NCBI GenBank assembly: GCA_019055375.1
Contig: JAHQIW010000962.1
Location: forward strand, 39,330 to 103,329
Length of the DNA: 64,000 nucleotides
Direction of reading: 5' to 3'
DNA from: Parelaphostrongylus tenuis
Taxonomy: Eukaryota > Nematoda > Chromadorea > Rhabditida > Metastrongylidae
The position numbers and the translations under genes are program-made. The notes beneath the pieces are model-generated. The model saw nothing but the letters and a program-made list of their open reading frames with translations. It ran no database searches and was not told the DNA's origin. Below are positions 45,726 to 55,699 of this stretch, in pieces; positions within the stretch are counted from its first letter, which is position 1; the number at the start of each line of letters is the position of its first letter.

Positions 45726-46098
45726 TTCAGTAGTGGTTCATGTTGTAAATGCACATCCACAAATGTTGAGTAGTACGCAAAACATTTGCCGACGTTTGAG
45801 TGAATCGCGGGTCCAACTTTTACTTGGAGTAGAGTGCCTTGCATACTGCTCAACATTTATGTGTGGAGAAATCATAACACTACTAAAAAGCATAGAACAA
45901 AAAATTCTTTCAGATCATACTAAACGAAAATGCTGTTCGATTAGCAAAAACCAGTATTATTACCGCGAATATCAGACATGCCGTTCAGAATATCCAGCAT
46001 AACAAATGGTCATCGCTCTTAGATTCTTCAGTTATGGAAAGCATTGGTAACCTCAAGAACAAGAGAATGCCGTAGTACCTCAATAACACTATAGTAAT

Positions 46099-46374
46099 CA
46101 TCTTTATAATTTAGTGAGACAAAGACATTGTTGAATACGAAATTCGTAACCCATTTTCTCATGTAATACCGAATCCAGTAGCTAATTCTTCATCTTTATA
46201 ATACAGTGAGACGAAGACATTGTTGAATACGAAATTCGTAACCCATTTTCTCATGTAATACCGAATCCAGTAGCTAATTCTTCATCTTTATAATACAGTG
46301 AGACGAAGACATTGTTGAATACGAAATTCGTAGCTCATTTTCTCATATAATACCGAATCCAGTCGCTAATTCTG
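46099..46374. repeat. 92-bp tandem repeat, three copies
   Basis: Units start at 46099, 46191 and 46283 (CATCTTTATAAT..., GAAATTCGTA.CCATTTTCTC), exactly 92 bases apart and nearly identical. It directly precedes the PLE remnant. Confidence 0.95.
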
Positions 46375-46429
46375 ACCACCACTAGAGACAGGAGGTCGGA
46401 AACAGAATGGAAAGATGTAAGAGCACATA

Positions 46430-46760
46430 AGAATGTAAAGCGTGGGGCGAAAACCACATTGGTGAAACAAATAGATCACTTTGGGTCCGCACAAAAGAAC
46501 GCCTAGTAGGCGAGGATAACTCTGAACCAAGTAACCCGTTAGGCTCGCGTAAGACACAGATGCATAATGGTAGATTTTGAAGTAGATATGATTTTTCCTT
46601 GCACAGGAACATATGACATCAGGCGTTTTGGATTTATACCACCGAGCCAAGCATCAACCGCAGGGAAGAATGCCTCGAAATCACACGTGGTATGGAACTC
46701 CTTTTTCTGCCAAAATTTCTATAAAGATGTTATTAAGCTTACCAGCCATGAGTAATCGAC
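46430..46760 (+). pseudogene. Penelope-like GIY-YIG endonuclease remnant
   Basis: Across two frames this reads ENHIGETNRSLWVRTKERLV, DNSEPSNPLGSRKTQMHNG, then FEVDMIFPCTGTYDIRRF. It parallels EYIGETGRAL-RVKEHL and SKTPLGTHRDQKH in the 57.8 kb element (GIY-YIG domain with YIGET...R motif and the GSH-x-x-KHNG segment). No reverse transcriptase lies upstream; the copy is 5'-truncated. A hammerhead of the same family follows at 46887. Confidence 0.8.
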
Positions 46761-46886
46761 AGTCAATTATTCCAATATCAAGTGATTTTCACATGACACA
46801 CGTGCAGTGCAAATTGTTCGTCGTCGATTCCCCTGATATGTAGGGGTATACTCCTCTACAATGAATTGGCTCAAACTAAAGGCACC

Positions 46887-46929
46887 GTGCTACTGATGAG
46901 GCTGAAATGCCGAAACAAGTGTCTACCAA
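46887..46929 (+). ncRNA. hammerhead ribozyme 3' of the PLE remnant
   Basis: CTGATGA (46893-46899), stem II GGC/GCC (46900-46911) and GAAA are intact. Stem III is ACA/TGT with two loop bases, and the cleavage-site base is C (46923). Stem I (GTGCTA with TACCAA) keeps four of six pairs. The core looks competent; stem I is weakened. Confidence 0.72.
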
Positions 46930-47089
46930 TTTATAAGTGCCATAACAGACCTCGTCAAAGGCTCAAAATATGCTGTCACCAAGTATATAAGATTTATTCC
47001 AATGCGGGAGGGCATCACAAGTACACTTCATCTTTGACTGGTAGTATCCACTCGAAAAACTCAATGGAGGACTTATAAAAAGCGACAAG

Positions 47090-47300
47090 TGAATTGAAGG
47101 CTAATTTTTGTGTTTGATGCGGTGTTTAGTGACTTTTTTCTGATGAAGTAATAGAGGAGTTCGGCTGACTGAGCTGTGGACAATCTGATCTATGCAGACC
47201 ATAATGAAGGTGAAACCACCGTGAAGTCAGCTGTCAAACTCAAATAAACAATATTGTGAAAACTTTCGTTCGGCTCAATAAGAAAAACAAACGATGCGAG
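47090..47300 (+). mobile_element. degenerate Penelope-like 3' terminal sequence
   Basis: Contains GAGTTCGGCTGACTGAGCTGTGGACAAT-like and ATGAAGGTGAAACC runs, a decayed relative of the AGTGGATTGTGGATCAAT...GATGAAGGCGA block at 54.1 and 57.5 kb. No intact ribozyme core remains. Confidence 0.4.
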
Positions 47301-47801
47301 AATTGTCCACAACACTTTTCTTTCCACGAAAAAATGTTTATGTTGTACTTTACTAATAAGAACCATATCTCACACAATGCGGTGTAAAGCAGCGTTCATT
47401 TGTCTTCAGAGACAGCTGTCGATGCTTGATCTTGGGTCCATCAGCTAGCTTTGTCTACCTTCCCGAATTTGTTGAGTAAGCGACGTTTTTACATTAAGAA
47501 TGGTACGATTAGTTTGAAAGTCTAACAAAAAACCATTAAGCATAAAGTAAAAAGTATGAAGATGTAAATGTACAAGAGGAAAGCACCCCATGGTAGAGCT
47601 GAAATTTGAGCGCGCTCACATTTGCTAAATCTGGAAGTTTGAAAAAGAGACGGATAGTGCAGCTTGGTGAGTCCGCAGTTGGGGATGAAACCAAAAGCCA
47701 AAGCGATGTGCCATTGCATAGCATCTCTATCCACTACACTGCGTCCACAACGATGGATATTATCATGAAAAGCACAATGTGAGTGTAGGTTTTCTTTTCA
47801 A

Positions 47802-47882
47802 AATAGGTTTAATCCTATTCAACGCTCTAGGACCTAGAATTAATAGGTTTAATCCTATTCAACGCTCTAGGACCTAGAATTA
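47802..47882. repeat. 40-bp perfect direct duplication
   Basis: The run beginning AATAGGTTTAATCCTATTC and ending ACCTAGAATT occurs twice in direct succession with a 40-base period, identical copy to copy. Each unit contains the short palindrome AATAGGTTTAATCCTATT. Confidence 0.95.
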
Positions 47883-47899
47883 ATCATTGAGTCTATAAA

Positions 47900-50800
47900 G
47901 AGCAGCTGCGAGCTTAAGAGGAAAGATGTCGATATTGTTGATATAAAACGCTATATAGCCAAAACGACAAAAAAATGCCTTAGAAGCCTCTTACTAAACC
48001 TGACTTTTTTTGAAGACAATATTCTCAAGATGAATGAATGTACCTTGATTCTAGATTACAACTGCCACTGATCAAAAGAAACTTGCTATCGATACTTTTA
48101 CAATCAAATCGAAAACTGTAATTTGCAGTACTAATCTCTTTAGAGGACGATCAGAACATGAGCAAACTTTTATACGATATTAAAATAATAGATAATTGTC
48201 ATTCTGAGGAAATTCCATATTGCTTGCATCAAAATTGGAGATATATTTGCGGTCCCATCATAAATGAACACAGGAGAATGAACATGGCATAAGAAAACGC
48301 AGTTTACTGTTATTAACCCCTAAAAATTCGCCGAATCAATAATTACTGCTTGATAGCAGTATTTCAGTATTCTTGGTATTTGAAGAAATAGAAAACCAAC
48401 AAGAGATTAAACGTTGATAAGCGGCAGTAATGTGCTAAGCCAATGAACTCTTAGAATGGCATGAAGTAGGGATAATCAAGTATAAGATTTTTTTATTATC
48501 TCAATAATTTCATTTATAACAGCCAGCTGACTAAAAACTTCATAAAAAGTGTAGATCAATTCCATATTCTTTGGTGTTTGAGCCATTTGACGAATACTAC
48601 AGAACGAAAAATCCTGCACAATGTTAGAAGCAATTATCGATCATCATATCAGAATCGAAGCAAGTAAAATCTACTCAGCGAGCTCTAATGAACTTGACAG
48701 ATCTCATATTCCTCATAGTAAAACTTCAAGCACATTTATAAATCAGCCAAAAAATACTCAAAGCTGCTCTTGTAAATGTCTCGCAAAGCAAGAAAAACTG
48801 TCCTTAGAACATGTGGTACTCCACTGGTGCCAAATTCAATTTATTAGAAAGTATAGGATGACGTCAGAAGAAGAGGGATGATAAGCAATAATGGACTTAG
48901 GTGAGCACTTCGAGCCCAAAGCAGAAATACTGATTTACCGTCAGGAACTGCTATCCGCGCAAATTTTGAACAGCCCTCAGAAGTTGTCCTTTTAGTGCAA
49001 AACGGCTGATAAAAGCTATAACTCATTAGACGAATGTCAGCAGAGATTTGTCAATATATCCAATGACGAGCATTATAAGAATGCATGCAAAACCTTGCCT
49101 TAAGGAAAATATGACTAACATAAGAGAAAGTTTGATGGATTACGGCTATGAAATCGCTGAATTTCTCAAAAAAAAAAACATCTCATGACTCAAATTCACA
49201 TTAGGTTGCCGACCGCCCCAAATTTAGATCTGGTCTTTATAACGGCTTGACGGACCAATTTTCAATATCAGCGAAACCAGGATTTCTCATTTTACAGTGC
49301 ATACTGAGCCTTTATGACACACGCTCGTAAGTGAAATATGGTTAGATTTTTATCAAATGGAAAATAGTTTGATTGACATAAAACATCAATAGTTTGAGAT
49401 ACGCTTAAGCAAGCATTATGTTAGATCGACGTCGCTTTGAGCTAGGCAAGATTTCTGGCTTTTCGTGGCTGCCCAGTCAGTAACAGATTTGTTTTTATGC
49501 AGTAATTTTGGTCACATGACATAAACGACCTCCAGTTGCATGCCGATCGGTTGGCTTTTGCAATTCATCGTTGAGAACGAACTGCTATTCAGTGATTAAT
49601 CGATGCAAAACGGATGTATTGAGAGCATGAAAAGAAGACGGGTAGTATTGCAACAGTAGCTAGTCATTCATCACAAGCAATTCGTTGCGTCGATCCAGCA
49701 AAGGGCTCAGCAAGCATTTAATCCCTCTCGGGACGGGTATCGGGTCGGGAATTCCCACCAAAAACTGTCTTGAAGCACATCACTTGCTTAAACCAAATGC
49801 AGATGCTCTAGCCCGGGTATTCTAGCTCCAAAAAAATCAGCTCGACCGGTATTCAGAAATGCTCGTAAGATGGAGACGATCCTCAAGGAGCAGCCAAACC
49901 CACTACAATTAGGCATAAAATAGCAACGTGATGGGAGGTCTCAATTTGACCAGTGATTAATGTGATTGAACTGAACGCTGTGAAACCTACCTGTCCCGAG
50001 CTCATTCATTTCGCGTAACCGTTTCATGATGAGAATTTTGATTTTGCCTTTCAAGCGACCGTTCTTATATCTCGCTATAACAGTTCATATACAGTCTGAG
50101 AGAATGTTATAAGGCTTATGAGCATTTTTTTTTCTTTCCTCTCTTCTGTATGATGAAGCCAGCAACAATCTCCTCCTGATGAATCAGTGAACCGTAATGT
50201 GACTGACACAATAAAAGATCGAAAAAATAATATTATATATCAGTGTCCGTAGAACAAACTCTATAGTAGATTCAGACCTGAGCACAAAGCGTCCGATTAC
50301 AGCGATGACAATATGGTTTAAAACTCAATGAGACTGAACATCGGATTCTTTGCAGAAATTTATGTTATAAAGTTCATTTTTCGGTTGCAGGAAATGATAA
50401 ACTGCTTCGATGAACATGAAAAGAAACAGCAAGAAAGTCTCTTAAAATGAGCAAAGAGTCAGAAAGAAATGAGGATGGAGGAAAGGACTTGAAGATTTCT
50501 CTAGTTGTTACGAGAAATGGAGAGGGTGTGACTGTTGAAAAGACCTCTAAGGCAAGCTTAAGTTAACGTGGATAGTAACAAGGAGTGGTCATGAAGATGC
50601 TGCAACGGGAGCAAGATTTTATAGAAGAGAATGCAAGATAGAAAAACAGCAAGACATAGGGAAAGTAGCAGAGAGGATAACGAGGGATTTCAACACAATG
50701 AATTCGAATGAGTCAAAAAGCAGAAGAGGCAAGAAAACAAAACCGTGAAGGAAGGAAGGAAGAGAATGTGCAAGAAAAAAAAAGCATCGCAAAATATGGC

Positions 50801-51060
50801 TCACTGGTTTAACGGCAAAAATTCGTGATAGTTTCAGGGGAAATTTATTGTCTCAAAAAGTACGCCATCTCCCAAGTGAAAATTACGGGTCAATATATAG
50901 GAAACTTCTCTATTGCATAGTAAGCATTCAGACGAACGACTTCAAGACTATTGGGAGGGAGTCTGTGCAAAACTGGAGGCGCTCCTAATGAAACATATAT
51001 GCAGTGAAATGTAAACCGGTTTTCCTTTAACCTAGCATAACCAACTAATCACATTTTTAA
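47900..51060. other. mostly featureless intergenic stretch
   Basis: An acceptor-like TTTGCAG at about 48140 opens a 49-codon frame to a TAA (LISLEDDQNMSKLL...), and a short terminal-exon-like frame sits at 50391. Neither could be joined into a gene. No repeats of note were seen. Confidence 0.45.
50391..50450 (+). CDS. possible terminal exon, unknown gene
   Basis: Acceptor TTTTCGGTTGCAG, then EMINCFDEHEKKQQESLLK and TGA. The acceptor and the opening E-(M/I)-x-x-(C/F)-F resemble the last exon at 43048 (EIQQFF), so it could be the tail of a diverged duplicate of the 34.6-43.1 kb gene. No upstream exon was found. Confidence 0.3.
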   Translation, partial: EMINCFDEHEKKQQESLLK

Positions 51061-51077
51061 ATCATATTTGACCCCAT

Positions 51078-51312
51078 ATTGCGGTGTTATGATGTTGCAA
51101 TAAACCCAATGATCTAGAATGGTGCGCAAAACGTTTGCGTCAGCTGGAACTCCAACCCAGATTTCACTCTTTCCGGGAGCGCGTGCTGAACTGTTGCTTT
51201 ACCTGGGTTCGAGTTCCAGCAGAGTGATATCTGGGTTCGAGTCCCAGTTGACGCAAACGTTTCTGCACACCACTCTACATCATTGGTTTATTGCAACATC
51301 ATAACACCGCAG
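51078..51312. repeat. foldback of a tRNA-like repeat (family B)
   Basis: Near-perfect inverted repeat. The left arm starts GCGGTGTTATGATGTTGCAAT and runs through GGTGCGCAAAACGTTTGCGTCA; the right arm is the reverse complement, ending TTGCAACATCATAACACCGC. Each arm holds a T-arm/box-B-like GGGTTCGAGTYCCAG element. Confidence 0.85.
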
Positions 51313-51476
51313 TAGGCGGTCAAATAAAATGATTTGTGATCGATTATTGAAATGCAATATCTGTCAACATAAGTGGGTTCAATGTCGATAAGTGACAGCC
51401 CACGCCAGACCGTAGACGGTAGGCTGTTGCAGATAACGCATTTGTAGCGCAGAAAGAGCGGTGTGCGAAACGAACG

Positions 51477-51545
51477 GCGGTAGTGCAACGGTTCAGCACG
51501 CGCTTCCGAAAAGAGTGAAATCTGGGTTCGAGTCCCAGCTAACGC
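51477..51545 (+). repeat. tRNA-like unit, family B (anticodon-like GAA)
   Basis: Folds roughly as a tRNA: GCGGTAG with CTAACGC as acceptor stem (six of seven pairs), a GTGC/GCAC D-stem sharing the last acceptor base, CGCTT/GAGTG around CCGAAAA (anticodon position GAA), and a strong CTGGG/CCCAG T-stem with box B GGTTCGAGTCC. Position 33 is C rather than U and the D-arm is irregular. I therefore read it as a tRNA-derived repeat, not a working tRNA-Phe. Confidence 0.6.
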
Positions 51546-51589
51546 AAACATTTTTGCGCATCACTCTACATCATTGAGTTTGATCACAT

Positions 51590-52205
51590 TTTCTTGTTTA
51601 TTAAGCTTGCAGCACGAGGTGTCAATAACAAATTTTAATCGGCAGACGTTTTCAACGCGTTTCGTCTTCTTCAGAGCCCGTGGTTCAAGTCGATCGTCCT
51701 CCACTGTCGCTCGCCCTCGTTGTGGCACTACACCTCGTCTCGCTTCAGTCGTATTTTCATTATTGAAGCGTTGTCCAAACTAAAACCCTCACTCGGCGAG
51801 CACCTATTATACAGAACGAGTCGTATGCTAACTAGCTGTTCGTTATTTTATATATTAAATATTATGACGCTTTGTACAGGTCGTTGATAATGCCGACTTC
51901 TGCAGGATAGATCACCTAGAGAAAACAAGTGTGTTTTTACTAACAACAGGTGATTAGAAAACCAGCAAAACAACTAGGTTCATTCTGTATATATGTAGCT
52001 CGCCAAATAAAATTCTTCAATCGAGCAATCTCTTCGGAGAAGAATGTTCGATTTGAGCCAGATGAAGGCGATAATCCAAAATGAAGACGGACGACAGTGG
52101 ACGATCAATTCAGATCATCGGCTCTAAAGAAGACGAGACACGTCGTATCGTCAGCCGAATAAAAATTATTATTACCACCTCGTGCCACAGGTTTGATTAA
52201 CAAGA
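51590..52205. mobile_element. inverted pair of Penelope-like 3' ends
   Basis: 51590-51720 on the minus strand and 52060-52205 on the plus strand carry the same sequence: GTGGACGATC, then GGCTCTRAAGAAGACGA, a CGTC...CCGA-TAAAA run, ACCTCGTG, and a TTAATAAACAAG or TTGATTAACAAG end. The left copy keeps a hammerhead-like order (CTGAAGA, short stem, GAAA); the right copy has CTAAAGA and is dead. Together they form a foldback. Confidence 0.6.
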
Positions 52206-52209
52206 AATT

Positions 52210-53646
52210 ATGAGCAGTGTTGTCAGTGTTGTATTCACATTCGAAATTTTATGACTTTTCTATGAAATCATTGAATATAATATACTGTAAGAGCTCAAAG
52301 GTTGGATTAGTTAATATCTTTACCTAATGAGCACTCAGTAAGACTTTATAAGTTTGAATACATGGGACACATCTCAGTGATTGATTGCGCCAAATGCCTT
52401 GTTCTTTTATTTCTTTTCCGCTAAATACAACTCAATCTTTTAGAAAAAAACAAAAAAAAAACGAATTGCTAATTTCCAGACACCATCATTCATACTCAAA
52501 TGTAACTAAATCATTTGCATTCGAGCAAACTTGCAATTTCAAAAATTTTTTATTTTAATGCTTTTATAACAGTATTATAATGTTGTAATTGCATATCTAA
52601 AAATGCTGAGTGATTAAACCTTACGCGCGTTAGCACAACACCACAGAACCCATGGCAATGATTTCTCCTGAAACCTCGAATCTCGAGAAAAAGGCAGATA
52701 CTCACTCAATCAAACTCTGTTTGCAAAACCTTAGCTTTTTTCGTTATTTGAACGCACTTGAAAGTCATTTCACAAAGCAAACTTAGTGGGAGAGTGAGCA
52801 TTTCTGAAGCTATAGAATGATTAAAACATGGATGAAAAAGAATCAATCCAAGATATATAACAGCTGGAAATATTTTTCCTTTCACAACATCGTGCTTTTC
52901 TCGTGGAAACATAAATGATTTTCCGATTTATGGGCATTCTCCTAACTATAAAACTTTTTGTTAAAGTCTCTTTTGCTATAATTCATCATTTAATGATGAC
53001 AATATCCCCTCAGTACCTTGAATACCAAACAAATTACTATATTTCCATTGCAAGGAGTGATAATAAAGACTCCCGTTGCTCCGCGCCGGCCGCACATGCG
53101 GCGTGCGGTCTGAGCTAATAACAGCTCAGATCGTTGTCAACGCACTAAATCCAGTTGAGTTCTATCGGGTATATATGATCTGCAGCAATTAATTCCACTA
53201 CTAGAGGCACGTGCATCAATTTCATTCACTTTTATCATCAACATTGCTTCCTTAATACATTAGACGCACCTTCTATTACACATTCAATAAAAAAAAGACG
53301 ATGAATCACAGTGTGATCCGCGTATTTGTGAAATTACAGCAGAGATAACATGAGTCCTAATATCTTTTTCAAATGCAGCACTCTCGTTAGCACTACTTAG
53401 TATCCTCAATATCAGTAACAATCACTTCGCAAGCAAATAAACTGGTCCAAAAACAGTTTAACTGCATATTGTTGAGGTCATCTGAACTGTTATAAGTTTA
53501 GAGAAAGGTTTATTTATCAACAGGAAGGATACTAACGCTAACAATCTAGGAACGCTCGCTAGCTAAGTACTTCAGATGACAAAAGAACTTTCAAGTGGAA
53601 AAAATTTGCTAATGAAACTTATAATGGCAATTCACTTATGTAGCGA

Positions 53647-53684
<38 letters not shown>

Positions 53685-54000
53685 TATATGCATTTATATA
53701 TGTATGTATATGTCTTTGAAACCAATTAATTTGCAGTATATATGTAGGGCGTTGTGAGTACAGGGTTACTCGCAGTAGTGCAGCTCGAACAACTCTAAGA
53801 CAAATTGATAGTAATTAGAACGTACTGTACACTCTCAAAAAGGTGAAAGTGTCGGAAATTCAGTCATCTTACTGCTAATGCTATTGCTGCAACTACTAAT
53901 GCTACTATTAATTATGATCCTCGCATCGCTCAAGCAGGACAAGTCTTTGATATTGACATTTATGAGTATTGATGACGAGGCTTAAGGAAAGTCTTTTGGG
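52210..54000. other. no gene seen; microsatellite inside
   Basis: AT-rich, with one TATA microsatellite and a short GC-rich palindromic patch near 53088 (GCCGGCCGCACATGCGGCGTGCGG). Open frames are of chance length. Confidence 0.5.
53650..53715. repeat. TA microsatellite
   Basis: (TA)n from 53650, interrupted by CATA/TGCAT, then TATGTATGTATATG. Confidence 0.95.
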
Positions 54001-54004
54001 TATA

Positions 54005-54328
54005 AATGAATAGTTTCTTCTGTTTAGCCGTTGCGAGGTGTTATTGATATTATTTATAAAATATTAGCGAAGCATACAACAATATTTTAAAAAACAAAAC
54101 ACATCTCCAACGTTTTCTGCTAGGGTGATGGAGGTTTTGGCTTAGTGGATTGTGGATCAATGTGATCTTTCCAGGCTCTGATGAAGGCGATCCGCCGAAA
54201 CGTTAGCCACCTCGAATATTGTGTATTCAAGCTGCATTACTAACTGTATTGTTGCATGCTTCGCTAGTATTCAATAAATAATATCAATAACACCTCGGAA
54301 CGGCTAAACAGAACAAACTATTCATTTA
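54005..54328 (+). mobile_element. short Penelope-like element with inverted tail
   Basis: 54084-54328 matches, on the plus strand, the 3' end of the PLE at 57.34-57.58 kb (ACATCTCCAACGTTTTCTGC, TTAGTGGATTGTGGATCAAT, hammerhead-like motif, AGCTGCATTACT). In front of it, 54005-54082 is an inverted copy of its last about 80 bases (TTTAGCCGTTGCGAGGTG against CACCTCGGAACGGCTAAA). An inverted tail of this kind is a known habit of PLE insertions. No coding part. Confidence 0.75.
54174..54208 (+). ncRNA. hammerhead-like motif, variant with extra A
   Basis: GGCT (54174) and AGCC (54205-54208) form stem I. CTGATGA is at 54178-54184. One extra A precedes stem II GGCG/CGCC. GAA is followed by ACGT, a loopless self-complementary stem III, and T as the cleavage-site base. 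All hammerhead parts are present in order, but the extra A after the CUGAUGA box is non-standard. Confidence 0.6.
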
Positions 54329-54679
54329 TTCAAACTATGCCGAGGTTAATAGATCTCTTGGGTCTTGGGATTTTCTGTTGGGTATTGTTGGTAATGCAAG
54401 CAGTTGTGACTATTTAATACGACCATGATTCGTTTTTATAACGGGACTATCAATATACTGTTTCTGGATTACTTTATTTTCATTGGCATACTGAAATATG
54501 TTATCATACAAAACACCACGTAGAAATCGAAGTCATATTGAGCTTGAATTTTTGAGAAAAAAAAATTGACAACAGCAGTGAAAAATGTGTGATTTAGTCA
54601 CTAATATAATAGCCAGAAAAATGAAACAGAGAGCAGGAATGTAAGAGTAAGTGGAGGCCATCGCATTGACGATGTTTTG

Positions 54680-54905
54680 ATTGATCTATGCCTGCCGAGA
54701 CCACAGACACAATGGCGTGCTCGAATCCGGCCAGCACAGTCGTTCATGAGAGCGATCTATCGCGATAAACACATAATACGACAAGATTTGCAGTCGAGTG
54801 TATTCCCCAACTTCAGCAAAGAGAAGGAAGAGATCAATACTGGTGGTAAAAAGTACATTTCACACGCAGAGGCCGCGCAGGTTCGACGCATTCGATCAAT
54901 ACAAT
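54680..54905 (+). CDS. possible exon, unknown
   Basis: Open and well mixed in codons: QTQWRARIRPAQSFMRAIYR, INTGGKKYISHAEAAQVRRI, RSIQLW, with a possible donor GTG|GTGGGT or TGG|GTGGGT at the end. The acceptor side is poor (GAGACCACAG). The HAEAAQVRRIR part would suit a helix-turn-helix but I cannot name a family. Confidence 0.28.
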
Positions 54906-55234
54906 TGTGGTGGGTTTAGGGCAGCTGTCTCGTGGGAGGTTGAGGAGATCCCTATGGTCAAGATGAGCCCCGCCTAAGTGGTTCTGGTTTGCTCCCGGAT
55001 TTTTGAGGCCCTAGACGCATACGCGAAAAAATCACTGTGACAAGAGAAAGACGAAGTAACAAGAGAATGAATATAATCCTTTTATATTGTCGAGTGGTCC
55101 AGTGACAATCTCTCGATATTCTCTCACATACAAAACAATATATGTTTCAATGGAGATTATTTTTATTTGACCACTTTTGGCGGTTGTATGGTGTCACAAA
55201 TATATCTGAAGTAATGTTGAGCGGTATGCGAAAT

Positions 55235-55345
55235 TTCGAACGTAAGACGGGATTCAAATCCGTATTTCATTCCTTCCGGAGGCTCGTATGGACCATTACA
55301 CTACCGATGCTTCTGTTCTGCCTTCACTCTTTCTGAGACACAAAG
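55235..55345 (-). repeat. tRNA-like repeat, family B
   Basis: Reverse complement: CAGAAAGAGTGAAGGCAG, then GCATCGGTAGTGTAATGGTCC (A-box region), an arm with CCTCCGGAAGG, and box B GGATTTGAATCCC. It has the same layout as 51.45 kb. Confidence 0.6.
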
Positions 55346-55484
55346 CAAGGTTCTATATTTCTCTATGGAGCCATGCATTCTGCATCTCGATAATATGTTG
55401 TTCTAATTGCTTTGGTTATCTCCGATGCCCTATAAAATTGAGTGGCCTTCACGAGGGCTCTCCAAGGCCATCGTTGACAATAAA

Positions 55485-55668
55485 AAATATGAAACTGAGA
55501 GAAAGAAAAGAATAGCTTGGAAGCTAACTTTTATTTTGAGCTTTCGCAAAATTGATGTCTTTTCTATGGTCGATTGTCCTTTTTGACTATCGATGGATGT
55601 TCTGGAGAATTGTTGGCTAACGTTTCGGTGCAGTATAAAATATCGAACTGAGAGAAAGAAAAGAATAG
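55485..55668 (-). mobile_element. Penelope-like 3' fragment between 30-bp direct repeats
   Basis: The run GAGAGAAAGAAAAGAATAGC, preceded by AATATGAAACT or AATATCGAACT, occurs at about 55486-55516 and 55637-55668. Between the repeats the minus strand has CCGAAACGTTAGCCAACAAT, the downstream half of the PLE hammerhead-like motif. The flanks could be a long target-site duplication. Confidence 0.5.
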
Positions 55669-55699
55669 CGTTCCTCAGAGCCGTGTGATCTACTTAGAG

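Noticed and set aside
46366..46650. 94-codon minus-strand frame
   Set aside because: Shadow of the plus-strand PLE GIY-YIG remnant.
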